From positions 1,550,001 through 1,614,000 of the forward strand of contig NZ_CP144914.1 in the NCBI RefSeq assembly GCF_008014775.2: a stretch of 64,000 bases of DNA, given 5' to 3'. A program made the translations under genes and the position numbers. The DNA is from Alkalicoccus halolimnae. GTDB lineage: Bacteria; Bacillota; Bacilli; Bacillales; Salisediminibacteriaceae. Below are positions 39,370-47,253 of this stretch, piece by piece. The stretch's first letter is position 1. Every line of letters starts with the position of its first letter. The notes beneath the pieces are model-generated. The model was not told the DNA's origin. It ran no database searches and saw only the letters and a list, made by a program, of their open reading frames with translations.

Positions 39370-39738
39370 AGAAATCACCTCCGTAAAACTTCATCTAGTT
39401 ACTAACAGTATATCCTATAAACAAATAATTAGAAACAAGTCAGCACGTTTAAAACTTAATAATTATGTAGTTAAATGAATTTCATACTAAAAGTTACTCC
39501 TGCGAAAACCGAATGGGGCAGAGGACCTCCGTTTCAGACCGGCGCTTTCACGAGGACATGTGTTCATCTGAAAATTGTGAAGATAAAATATTCTCAATAT
39601 TGAATTTTAAGACGGCGCATCCTCTTAAGGGAGTCCCCGTATTTCCCGGAGGTCATTCTAAAATACGAACGCTTAATAAAATTTGTTTAAAAGATATTTC
39701 GCATATCTGCCTGAAAAAAGCACTTATGAAATGGATTT
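39370..39738. other. Intergenic stretch with a possible repeat remnant
   Basis: No credible gene. The part at about 39495-39560 contains CCGTTTCAGACCGGCGCTTTC, whose reverse complement shares the GAAAGCG ... GAAACGGA pattern with 31466-31495. A 76-codon plus-strand frame (39513-39743) has no ribosome site and no recognisable family. Confidence 0.4.
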
Positions 39739-39790
39739 TATGAAGGTATGAAGAAAGGGGAAGAGGCCCCTTTTTTTCATACCTTCATAC
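39739..39790 (-). terminator. Large hairpin terminator after yqgB
   Basis: TATGAAGGTATGAA pairs with TTCATACCTTCATA, with an inner AGGGG/CCCCT stem; on the minus strand it immediately follows the yqgB stop. Confidence 0.75.
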
Positions 39791-39794
39791 ATCA

Positions 39795-40577
39795 TTACAA
39801 TTGTTTAGGCTCCTGAGGCTGTTTAGGCTTAGGTACATTTCTTAGTACCAGGTTCATCATTACGATAGCAATTATCCAGTAAAGGATAAAGGAGAAAGGA
39901 ATGATAAGTCCAAATCCTTCGAGATAAGAGAATAATATGGTCGGCATTGTAACCGTAAATGCAGACAGCACCCATAGGTGACGATAGCGCAGATGATCCG
40001 CAGTTTTACGTTTTAATAAGATACCAATTACCGAAAGAACAAAAATGCCAATAAATTTCAAAGCGGTATTAAATAAATAAAAACCGGCGAGAACAATGAT
40101 TACAATTAGAGCGGACAGATCATCCAATGTAGTGTAAAAACTGTCAATTTCATCTTTTGTTACGTCCAGCCCGGCGTCCTGGTAAGTGATGCGGTTACTT
40201 TCTCCTCCAGTTACGAAAATTACTTCCCGGTCAAGGAGGGCAATTACGTTCCCATAGCCGTCCAGATCCCCGGGGCTGACTTCTCCTGTGGAATCGAAGA
40301 CGAGGGTCATATCTTCTTCGTCATTAATGTAAGGTTCTTCCAATTCGGATTCGAGTACCCCGTTGTTAATTTCAAACTCAGGAATCTCGTCCAAGTATTG
40401 ATCTCCAGCGTTAAATAAAGCGTTGATAGATATTGCCAGGGAGATAAACATAGGTATAGAAGCTATAAACATTAATAAGAAAACGTACAAAATAGCCCGG
40501 CCGATTTTCGCCATTCGAAACTTTGCAATCGTTTCAGGCGAATAAAGACTTTTAATAAACTGCTGGAAAATATTCAT
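39795..40577 (-). CDS. yqgB: DUF1189 membrane protein YqgB
   Basis: Polytopic protein of unknown function. Begins NIFQQFIKSLYSPETIAKFR, typical of DUF1189. One helix (about 28-50) is followed by a large acidic extracytoplasmic domain (about 55-150), then four helices (about 155-250). 260 residues. In B. subtilis yqgB lies just upstream of sodA in the same region. Confidence 0.85.
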   Translation of the reverse strand: MNIFQQFIKSLYSPETIAKFRMAKIGRAILYVFLLMFIASIPMFISLAISINALFNAGDQYLDEIPEFEINNGVLESELEEPYINDEEDMTLVFDSTGEVSPGDLDGYGNVIALLDREVIFVTGGESNRITYQDAGLDVTKDEIDSFYTTLDDLSALIVIIVLAGFYLFNTALKFIGIFVLSVIGILLKRKTADHLRYRHLWVLSAFTVTMPTILFSYLEGFGLIIPFSFILYWIIAIVMMNLVLRNVPKPKQPQEPKQL

Positions 40578-40663
40578 TTTTTTCTCTCCTTAATTATGTA
40601 AGCTACAAAGTACAGTTTACCTGCTGTGATTTATAAACACAAATAAAAGTCTAAATAGTAAAC

Positions 40664-40702
40664 TTAATAAAATCTTTACAATTCATTAATTAATAATTAA
40701 CA
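40664..40702 (+). promoter_or_regulatory. PhoP box (phosphate-starvation activator site)
   Basis: Four hexamers at an exact 11-bp period: TTAATA (40664), TTTACA (40675), TTAATT (40686), TTAACA (40697). Three fit the B. subtilis PhoP consensus TT(A/T/C)A(C/T)A perfectly and one has a single mismatch. A GATAGT -10-like element lies at 40725-40730. The gene downstream is a phosphate cotransporter. Confidence 0.8.
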
Positions 40703-40763
40703 AACTATGTGTAGGATGAGGCACGGATAGTTTAAATACACTTTTCTTCAGGAGGACGTCGCT

Positions 40764-42389
40764 TTGGATATGGCAGTAAGAGATATTATATTTTTGTTTT
40801 TGGGTGGCCTGGGTATTTTTCTATTTGGAATTAAATTTTTAGGAGACGGGCTGCAGAAAGTTGCAGGAGATAAACTGCGCGAAATATTGGATAAATTTAC
40901 AAGTAATCCACTTATGGGTGTACTGGCTGGAATTATCGTTACAATTCTTCTGCAGACCAGTACGGGAACAACGGTTCTTGCGATTGGATTAGTTAACGCC
41001 GGATTCATGACACTGCGTCAATCCATCGGTGTTATTATGGGAGCGAATATCGGTACCACGGTAACTGCTTTTATTATAGGACTGGATATATCTGAATATT
41101 CTCTTCCAATTATTGCAGTTGGTACATTTTTGATTTTCTTTTTTAAAAATAAAAAAATTAATAATTATGGACAAGTATTTTTCGGTTTCGGAGCTTTGTT
41201 TTATGGACTGGAGTTAATGGGGGAGGGAATGTATCCTCTCCGTGAATTGGAAGCTTTTGCAGACTTGACAGTCAGCATGAGCAGTAATCCAATTCTTGGA
41301 GTTCTCATTGGTACTATATTTACAGTTACGGTTCAGAGTTCTTCAGCTGCAATAGGGCTTCTGCAACAGCTCTTTTCTCAAGGTACTATGGAATTAGCGG
41401 CGGCTCTCCCTGTTTTATTTGGTGATAACATCGGTACAACCATTACAGCAGTACTGGCATCACTTGGTGCCTCAATTGCAGCAAAAAGAGCAGCGATGAC
41501 GCATGTTATATTTAATGTCGTAGGTACAATTCTGGTGCTGATAGTAATTCAACCGTATATTTCGATGATTTCATCGATACAAAATTCTTTAGGACTTAAC
41601 CCAGAAATGACTATTGCATTTGCTCATGGTATCTTTAATATTTCGAACGTATTAATTCAACTGCCTTTCATCGGCGTACTGGCTTTAATTGTTACGAAAC
41701 TGGTGCCTGGTAAAGAGCAGATTATTGAATACAAAGCACAGCATCTTGATCCTAATCTCATCAATCAGTCCTCTTCCATTGCACTTGGTCAGGCAAAGAA
41801 AGAAACATTGCGTATGGCTGAACTTTCTTCCCAGGGGCTGGAGGAAGCCGTATCATATGTTAAAAACAGTCAAAAAAGACACGCCGAATTAACGTATCAA
41901 TTTGAAGAAGCTATTAACAATCTGGACAGAAAAATAACGGATTATCTGACTCGTATTTCCACGAACTCACTCTCTGCTCCGGATTCAAGGCTTCATTCAG
42001 TTCTGATGGATACGGTGCGCGATATTGAACGAGTCGGCGACCATATGGAAAACATCGTAGAATTAAAAGATTATCAAATTGCAAACAAAGTTAAATTATC
42101 TGAATCTGCTATGGAAGATCTTGATCAAATGTTTCAACTGACACTGGCCACACTTAAACAAGCTGTTGAGTCATTGGAAAATGACGATGAAGTGGCAGCA
42201 AGAGCAGCTATTTTAAAAGAAGAAGAAATTGATAAAATGGAGAGAAAACTGAGGAAGAAACACATCATGCGCTTGAACGAAGGATTGTGTGATGGATCAG
42301 CAGGAATTGTTTTTGTAGATATGATAAGTAACCTTGAAAGAATAGGAGATCACTCTGTTAACATTGCAGAGGCCGTTTTAGAAGAGTAA
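40764..42389 (+). CDS. Na+/phosphate cotransporter, NptA/PNaS family, with PhoU-like domain
   Basis: Sodium-driven phosphate uptake (or export) protein. Membrane domain at residues 1-310 with the inverted repeat signature: QTSTGTTVLAIGLVNAG near 61 and QSSSAAIGLLQQLFSQG near 191, plus GANIGTT/GDNIGTT motifs. The C-terminal 200 residues are a PhoU-like helical bundle (MDTVRDIERVGDHMENI; SNLERIGDHSVNIAEAV). 541 residues. TTG 40764 has AGGAGGA 7 bases upstream; ATG 40770 is 13 bases away. The PhoP box upstream predicts induction by phosphate starvation. Confidence 0.92.
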   Translation: MDMAVRDIIFLFLGGLGIFLFGIKFLGDGLQKVAGDKLREILDKFTSNPLMGVLAGIIVTILLQTSTGTTVLAIGLVNAGFMTLRQSIGVIMGANIGTTVTAFIIGLDISEYSLPIIAVGTFLIFFFKNKKINNYGQVFFGFGALFYGLELMGEGMYPLRELEAFADLTVSMSSNPILGVLIGTIFTVTVQSSSAAIGLLQQLFSQGTMELAAALPVLFGDNIGTTITAVLASLGASIAAKRAAMTHVIFNVVGTILVLIVIQPYISMISSIQNSLGLNPEMTIAFAHGIFNISNVLIQLPFIGVLALIVTKLVPGKEQIIEYKAQHLDPNLINQSSSIALGQAKKETLRMAELSSQGLEEAVSYVKNSQKRHAELTYQFEEAINNLDRKITDYLTRISTNSLSAPDSRLHSVLMDTVRDIERVGDHMENIVELKDYQIANKVKLSESAMEDLDQMFQLTLATLKQAVESLENDDEVAARAAILKEEEIDKMERKLRKKHIMRLNEGLCDGSAGIVFVDMISNLERIGDHSVNIAEAVLEE

Positions 42390-42764
42390 TAATGCCAGGA
42401 ATGCTCTGGAATACAGCTTTAATTTAATTATAAAGCTGTCCTTAGATAGAGGAGTTAAGCAGGAAGTTGAGCCGGCTGTTGTCATTGAACATTCAGCCGC
42501 TCAGATCCTGTCTGTAATCTTTAAGAAATCCGCAGCTGTTACAATCAAAAATAACGTTTGTAAATTGTGAAAGAGTTTCTTCACATAAACTTATTGGTAT
42601 ATAATTAAAAATTAATCCAGCGTTTACTTTTCACGGAAAGCGGAAAAACAAATTTATTCATGTGAAATTTAAGGCTGTCACCCTGAAAACAGGCAGTTTC
42701 GCCAACTGTAATTTCTTCTGAAAGCAGACTATCACCCTGAAATAATATTTTATAAAAATAAATG
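42390..42764. other. 375-base gap before the tRNA cluster
   Basis: No gene seen. It has a 9-bp hairpin (ACAGCTTTA/TAAAGCTGT, 42413-42439) without a T-run, an inverted repeat TTGTGAA-8-TTCACA (42565-42585) followed by TATAAT (42600-42605), and a near-identical pair of strings TCACCCTGAAA about 54 bases apart (from about 42677 and 42731). Confidence 0.45.
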
Positions 42765-42794
42765 TTGACTATAATTTAATAAGCATGCTAAGAT
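42765..42794 (+). promoter_or_regulatory. Promoter of the tRNA cluster
   Basis: TTGACT (42765-42770), 18 bases, TAAGAT (42789-42794), 20 bases before the first tRNA. Confidence 0.75.
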
Positions 42795-42814
42795 ATTACT
42801 TGTCTTTGCAAAAC

Positions 42815-42891
42815 GGCGGTGTAGCTCAGCTGGCTAGAGCGTACGGTTCATACCCGTGAGGTCGGGGGTTCGATTCCCTCCGCCGCTACCA
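42815..42891 (+). tRNA. tRNA-Met (CAT)
   Basis: 77 nt, GGCGGTG acceptor pairing with CGCCGCT, anticodon loop TTCATAC, CCA encoded. The sequence is almost identical to the B. subtilis elongator tRNA-Met. First of three co-transcribed tRNAs. Confidence 0.95.
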
Positions 42892-42910
42892 TTTTAAATT
42901 TTTATGCTAA

Positions 42911-42987
42911 GGACCCTTAGCTCAGTTGGTCAGAGCTGACGGCTCATAACCGTCCGGTCGCAGGTTCGAGTCCTGCAGGGTCCACCA
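42911..42987 (+). tRNA. tRNA with CAT anticodon, probably tRNA-Ile2 (lysidine-modified)
   Basis: 77 nt with GGACCCT/AGGGTCC acceptor stem, anticodon loop CTCATAA and CCA encoded. It resembles the Bacillus tRNA-Ile2 (CAU read as AUA decoder after TilS modification) more than initiator or elongator Met. From sequence alone Met cannot be wholly excluded. Confidence 0.9.
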
Positions 42988-42996
42988 ATTTCATAC

Positions 42997-43089
42997 GGAG
43001 GAATACCCAAGTTCGGCTGAAGGGATCGGTCTTGAAAACCGACAGGGGTGTCATAGCCCGCGGGGGTTCGAATCCCTCTTCCTCCTCCA
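42997..43089 (+). tRNA. tRNA-Ser (TGA)
   Basis: 93 nt with long variable arm, anticodon TGA in CTTGAAA, acceptor GGAGGAA/TTCCTCC, CCA encoded. The base at discriminator position 73 is T, whereas bacterial tRNA-Ser usually has G. Confidence 0.93.
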
Positions 43090-43105
43090 CTTTATAAGTA
43101 TTTAC

Positions 43106-43130
43106 AAGAAGCTGAGGCTTCTTTTTTTTG
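43106..43130 (+). terminator. Terminator of the tRNA cluster
   Basis: GAAGC-TGAG-GCTTC hairpin followed by a T-run. Confidence 0.85.
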
Positions 43131-43344
43131 TCTTTTATATCCATGGTTATTTATGAGGGTGACCTCCCCGGCAAGCGCAAGTGGAACAAGATCATCTATT
43201 ATAAGAAGACAGCTTGTTTTAACGATAGGGGAACAGGGTAAAGTTCCTGACAAAGCTCTCTAAATAATAACGTATATCAGTCGATAACTATTGATGTACC
43301 GGGTTGTTTGTTTTCTTGAGCATTCTATAAAGGGAGTGAGAAGA

Positions 43345-43689
43345 ATGCAAGTCGAAATTACTGAAAGAGCAGTTGAAGAATTACAGATGAGAAAAATATT
43401 AAAAGAAGGCAGTGTTCTGTTCATAAGTCATGAAACAGAGGGTCTAGGCTGCGTAGTAAATGGTGTCAGCGATCTGGTAGCTGTGCAAAAGTCATCTCTT
43501 CCTCCAACAGCCGTTTTTCTTGACACTAAACCGGAGTCCTGGAGTGTGGCGATTGATAAAAAGGTGGACTGGATCTATGATGAAAGTTTGAAAATTGACT
43601 TTAACGATACCGCTTCTTCTTTTCAGCTGAAAAGTCCGAATCAAATGCTGAATCCACGAATGACCCTTCGTGAAGAAGCAGAGGTTTAA
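43345..43689 (+). CDS. HesB/IscA-like fold protein (YqkB/YneR family)
   Basis: 114-residue protein of the iron-sulfur biosynthesis-like superfamily: EITERAVEELQMRKI start and a GLGCVVNGVSD strand-turn. It has only one Cys, so it lacks the three-Cys cluster ligand set of true IscA proteins and an Fe-S carrier role is doubtful. ATG 43345 follows GGGAGTGAG; an ATG at 43291 is in frame without a ribosome site. Monocistronic in front of sodA. Confidence 0.75.
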   Translation: MQVEITERAVEELQMRKILKEGSVLFISHETEGLGCVVNGVSDLVAVQKSSLPPTAVFLDTKPESWSVAIDKKVDWIYDESLKIDFNDTASSFQLKSPNQMLNPRMTLREEAEV

Positions 43690-43797
43690 TATTTGAATGC
43701 TTGTGGTATATTTGATAATGTGGAACTTGCAGGAATTTAATTGACTGAATAGACTGCAGACAAACCTGTGAAAGATAATTTAAGGAGGAGATTAAGA

Positions 43798-44406
43798 ATG
43801 GCATTTACACTACCAGATTTACCTTACGCTCACGATGCACTCGAGCCTCACATCGATGAGGAAACAATGAAGATTCATCACGGCAAACACCATAATACGT
43901 ATGTGACGAAGTTGAATGCTGCTTTGGAAGGTCACTCAGACCTCCAGAACAAAAGCATTGAAGAACTTCTTACAGATCTTAACTCGCTTCCTGAAAATGT
44001 GAAGGGACCCGTACGTAATAACGGCGGGGGTCACTACAATCATACTATTTTCTGGCAGCTTATGTCTCCAAACGGCGGCGGTACTCCTGAAGGTGAACTA
44101 GCAGGAGCTATCAACAGCACGTTTGGCAGTTTCGATGAGTTTAAGGAAGAATTCAAAAATGCTGCACTTGGACGATTCGGTTCAGGGTGGGCATGGCTCG
44201 TAGTAAACAATGGCAGTCTTGAAATTATGAGTACACCTAATCAGGATACGCCGATCAGCGAAGGGAAAACCCCTGTACTGGGCGTTGACGTTTGGGAGCA
44301 CGCTTATTATCTTAAGTATCAAAATAAGCGTCCTGACTACGTTGAAGCCTTTTTCAACGTAGTAAATTGGAACGAAGTAGCTAAACGCTTTTCAGAAGCA
44401 AAGTAA
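43798..44406 (+). CDS. sodA: Superoxide dismutase (Mn type)
   Basis: Dismutates superoxide to peroxide and oxygen in the cytoplasm. Metal ligands: His27 (MKIHHGKHH), His82 (HYNHTIFW), Asp and His in DVWEHAYY near 164-168. The GGGHYNH and WAWLV motifs and Gln/Gly pattern favour Mn. 202 residues. ATG 43798 with AAGGAGGAG upstream. Ends at a strong terminator. Confidence 0.97.
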   Translation: MAFTLPDLPYAHDALEPHIDEETMKIHHGKHHNTYVTKLNAALEGHSDLQNKSIEELLTDLNSLPENVKGPVRNNGGGHYNHTIFWQLMSPNGGGTPEGELAGAINSTFGSFDEFKEEFKNAALGRFGSGWAWLVVNNGSLEIMSTPNQDTPISEGKTPVLGVDVWEHAYYLKYQNKRPDYVEAFFNVVNWNEVAKRFSEAK

Positions 44407-44424
44407 TAGAATTCTAATTCTGAG

Positions 44425-44463
44425 GACGGCCCGGAAAGTGTAAAACTTCCGGGTCGTCTTTTA
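44425..44463 (+). terminator. Terminator after sodA
   Basis: GACGGCCCGGAA pairs with TTCCGGGTCGTC, followed by TTTTA. Confidence 0.9.
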
Positions 44464-44487
44464 TGATGGAAATAAAAATAGAGAGCA

Positions 44488-44517
44488 TTGATAAAATTTA
44501 TTCAAGTGTTGTATAAT
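44488..44517 (+). promoter_or_regulatory. Strong promoter in front of a non-coding RNA
   Basis: TTGATA (44488-44493), 18 bases, TATAAT (44512-44517). Transcription should start near 44525, about 290 bases ahead of pbpA, in a stretch with no reading frame. Confidence 0.75.
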
Positions 44518-44524
44518 ATAATTA

Positions 44525-44720
44525 ACAACTTAACTTGCCTGCGGTGTTGGTGAACTTCAAGTTTAATTCGAACCGAACACCAATTCACTGAGGGAGCCTT
44601 ACATTGAGTGAACAACAGCATGCCTGTTTCAGGAAGCTGAAATTCACTCTGCAGGCACCCACCTGCCTAAGGCGGGTTCGTGAAATCTGGAAGATAACCG
44701 CACATGCGGGCATCATTATA
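44525..44720 (+). ncRNA. ssrS: Probable 6S RNA
   Basis: About 195-nt transcript, no open frame, own promoter. The ends pair (TGCCTGC at 44536-44542 with GCGGGCA at 44706-44712, then GTG/CAC), leaving a long interrupted duplex as in 6S RNA. Strings GAACCGAACA then GGGAGCCTTA on the 5' side, and GCAGGCACCCACCTGCC then GGGTTCG on the 3' side, agree with the Firmicute 6S pattern I remember. 6S RNA sequesters SigA-RNA polymerase in stationary phase. Sodium: a family covariance search would settle the identity; that it is some structured RNA is safer. Confidence 0.68.
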
Positions 44721-44760
44721 AGAGGGTGTTCCAAAAGCTCAGCTTTTGGAACACCCTCTT
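44720..44760. terminator. Long perfect hairpin after the ncRNA
   Basis: A 19-bp perfect inverted repeat (AAGAGGGTGTTCCAAAAGC / GCTTTTGGAACACCCTCTT) with a 3-base loop. There is no T-run after it on either strand, so it may be a weak terminator, an RNA 3' stabiliser, or a relic repeat. Confidence 0.55.
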
Positions 44761-44815
44761 GAAAAATCATAAGAAGTCCTGTATTTTTTGAAGGATCATT
44801 AGAGGGTGGCTCAAT

Positions 44816-46879
44816 ATGAGTGAAAAAACTGTATACAAATCACATATTTCAACAAGGCTTAATATTTTATTTTTCATTGTCTTTTTATTATTTTCAGCCT
44901 TAATTCTCCGACTGGGTATGGTTCAAATTGTACAGGGGGAGGAATTCGGGCAGCAGGTCAGCAGAGAAATAAGTGTAAGTGAGCCTGTTGAAGCTCCCAG
45001 GGGGCATATGTACGACCGGTACGGAAATCTGCTGGTCGGCAACGAACTGATGCTTACCGTTACATATACGAACCGGAACCACTCTCAGGAGCAGCTGCTG
45101 GATACCGCTGAAAGGCTGAATGCCTATATCACCCTCGACACTGAAAATGCAGCATCGAGCTTTGAGCGCGACCGGAGAGAATTCTGGGCATTGAATAACG
45201 AAGAAGAATTCGAAGAAAAGCTGACTCTTGAAGAACAGAATGCTCAGGGAATGGACGATACAGAAGCTCACACTGCACGTATTGAAGCAATTACAGAAGA
45301 AGAACTGACTTCTTTAACTGAAGAAGATCTGCAGGTTTTCATGATATGGAGGGAGTTTAACAGTGGTTATAATGACGTCCCTCATAAAGTTCTGCGGGGA
45401 GTAGAATATGAAGAGGCTGCTCAGATTACTGAAAATATTGAAAAGCTGCCCGGGGTTGATATTATCAGGGATGCAGCACGCCAATATATGTATGGAGAAA
45501 GCCTTAAAAGTATATTTGGAGAAGTAGGATCGATTCCTAGAGAAAGCCTGGATCGTTATATAGCAGAAGGCTATGTGAGAAATGAAGAAGTGGGAACCAG
45601 CTATCTGGAAAGTGAATATGAATCGGTTCTTCGCGGGAGAGATGGTTCTCTGGAAAACTTTACTGATAGTTCCGGGCAGACTATTCGCAGCCCGGAACAG
45701 ACGGAGGGTGCACGAGGAAAAGATTTAAAATTAACTTTTGATATGGAACTCCAGCAGCGTGTAAATCAAATTATTGAAGAAACCTTGGAAGAAAGGGCAG
45801 AGAATTTCGAAGGAGATCCCAGAGCTTACGTTGTAATGATGGAACCAGATACGGGTGAAATACTTTCAATGGCAGGCTCCGACAATGAGTTAAACCCCTT
45901 TATTTCAGGCTATGAAGTGGGTTCTTCCATGAAAGCCGCCAGTGTTCTGGCCGGGCATGATACCGGTGCTCTCCCCCCGGGGGAAACTATCGTTGACCGC
46001 CCCATTAGAATTGGTAATCATACCATCAGCTCTGTCAATAATCTCGGTGTTGTGGATGACATAACAGCGCTGGAGCGGTCTTCGAATATTTACATGGTTC
46101 AAGTAGCGATGAGAATTATCGATTACACTCCGGGGGTGTCAGGTTCCAATTGGGGAAATTATGCAAGAGGATTTGATGTTCTTCGTTCCTACTATGCACA
46201 GTTGGGTCTTGGAGTTGAAACTGGAATTGATCTTCCCAACGAATTTACCGGAGTTAACGGCGGGATACCTGATAATCCAGGTAATCTCCTCTTTTTAGCA
46301 TTTGGTCAGTTTGATACGTATACACCGCTTCAGTTGGCACAGTATATTTCTACTATTGCAAATGACGGCGTTCGGATTTCTCCAAGAGTAGTCAGTGAAA
46401 TTCTGGAACCGGACCCGGGTGGAGAAGAACTCGGTACGATTTCTCATCAATTTTCTCCACAGATTTTGAATACCATTGATGTGGATGAAGAGTATTTTAA
46501 TCGAATTCAGGAAGGACTGTACCGTGTTGTAAATGGAGATCAGGGAACAGCAAGAAACTTCTTCCAATATGTAGACGAAGATGTGGCTGGTAAAACAGGA
46601 ACCGCACAGGTGTTTGTTGATGGAGAATCAGCCAACAATCAAACGTTCGTCGGCTACGCGCCTTTTGAAGATCCCGAAGTATCGTTTTCTGTTGTAGTGC
46701 CGGGTACAGGTAATAGTTCAGGAGATGGAGGGATAGCTAATATTATTGCTACACGTTCCTTGGAAGCTTATTACGATTTAAAGGAAGAACGCAGCGGACC
46801 ACAGGAACCGGAAGGCGGACCTGAAACAGAGGATCCAGACGAAAGCAATGAAGAAGCAGAGGAAGAAGAGCAGGAATAA
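44816..46879 (+). CDS. pbpA: Class B penicillin-binding protein (PBP2A-like, PbpA)
   Basis: Transpeptidase for peptidoglycan crosslinking in the lateral wall. An N-terminal membrane anchor (about 17-38) precedes a dimerisation domain with a long acidic insertion (about 90-200), then the transpeptidase domain: SxxK at Ser370-Lys373 (GSSMK), SxN in ERSSNIY, and KTG in AGKTGTA. 687 residues. The final 35 residues are extremely acidic (Glu, Asp, Pro, Gly). RBS AGAGGGTGG upstream of ATG 44816. In B. subtilis pbpA also lies close after sodA. Confidence 0.93.
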   Translation: MSEKTVYKSHISTRLNILFFIVFLLFSALILRLGMVQIVQGEEFGQQVSREISVSEPVEAPRGHMYDRYGNLLVGNELMLTVTYTNRNHSQEQLLDTAERLNAYITLDTENAASSFERDRREFWALNNEEEFEEKLTLEEQNAQGMDDTEAHTARIEAITEEELTSLTEEDLQVFMIWREFNSGYNDVPHKVLRGVEYEEAAQITENIEKLPGVDIIRDAARQYMYGESLKSIFGEVGSIPRESLDRYIAEGYVRNEEVGTSYLESEYESVLRGRDGSLENFTDSSGQTIRSPEQTEGARGKDLKLTFDMELQQRVNQIIEETLEERAENFEGDPRAYVVMMEPDTGEILSMAGSDNELNPFISGYEVGSSMKAASVLAGHDTGALPPGETIVDRPIRIGNHTISSVNNLGVVDDITALERSSNIYMVQVAMRIIDYTPGVSGSNWGNYARGFDVLRSYYAQLGLGVETGIDLPNEFTGVNGGIPDNPGNLLFLAFGQFDTYTPLQLAQYISTIANDGVRISPRVVSEILEPDPGGEELGTISHQFSPQILNTIDVDEEYFNRIQEGLYRVVNGDQGTARNFFQYVDEDVAGKTGTAQVFVDGESANNQTFVGYAPFEDPEVSFSVVVPGTGNSSGDGGIANIIATRSLEAYYDLKEERSGPQEPEGGPETEDPDESNEEAEEEEQE

Positions 46880-46924
46880 ATGATTAAAAAATGCCTGATA
46901 AGGGAAAAACCTTTACAGACATAC

Positions 46925-46953
46925 TTGAATATCTTTTTATTGTCTGCTATTAT
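46925..46953 (+). promoter_or_regulatory. Promoter of rpmG
   Basis: TTGAAT (46925-46930), 17 bases, TATTAT (46948-46953), 40 bases ahead of the rpmG start. No Zur-like motif is seen here. Confidence 0.7.
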
Positions 46954-46992
46954 TTTAAGGTATGAGTAAAACAGAGTTTGGAGGGTATTATC

Positions 46993-47142
46993 ATGCGAGT
47001 ACAAGTAACTCTTGCCTGCACTGAAACAGGTGACCGAAACTATATCACAACTAAAAATAAGCGTACAAATCCAGATCGTATCGAACTGAAAAAGTACAGC
47101 CCGCGTCTAGGTCGCCACACAATGCATAAAGAAACAAAGTAA
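46993..47142 (+). CDS. rpmG: Ribosomal protein L33, zinc-free (C-minus) type
   Basis: 49-residue large-subunit protein. The first CxxC motif has become CTET and the second has become YSPR, leaving a single Cys9. It therefore cannot form the four-Cys zinc ribbon of the C-plus form that sits after pbpA in B. subtilis (rpmGA). RBS GGAGGG 8 bases before ATG 46993, own promoter, own terminator. Confidence 0.93.
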   Translation: MRVQVTLACTETGDRNYITTKNKRTNPDRIELKKYSPRLGRHTMHKETK

Positions 47143-47151
47143 AGAAGACAG

Positions 47152-47195
47152 GAACGCCTTCAATCCCATGAAAAGGATTGAAGGCGTTCTTTATT
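47152..47195 (+). terminator. Terminator after rpmG
   Basis: GAACGCCTTCAATCC pairs with GGATTGAAGGCGTTC, followed by TTTATT. Confidence 0.92.
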
Positions 47196-47253
47196 AGCCG
47201 ATATTTATATAAATAGGAACGAGTGACTATACAAAACATATAGAACGTCTGCT

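Noticed and set aside
39513-39743. 76-codon plus-strand frame between the SinR-like gene and yqgB
   Set aside because: No ribosome site, no family, overlaps the repeat-like tract and the yqgB terminator.
42565-42585. TTGTGAA/TTCACA inverted repeat considered as a Rex box
   Set aside because: The spacer is 8 bases whereas Rex needs about 4, and no fitting target gene follows.
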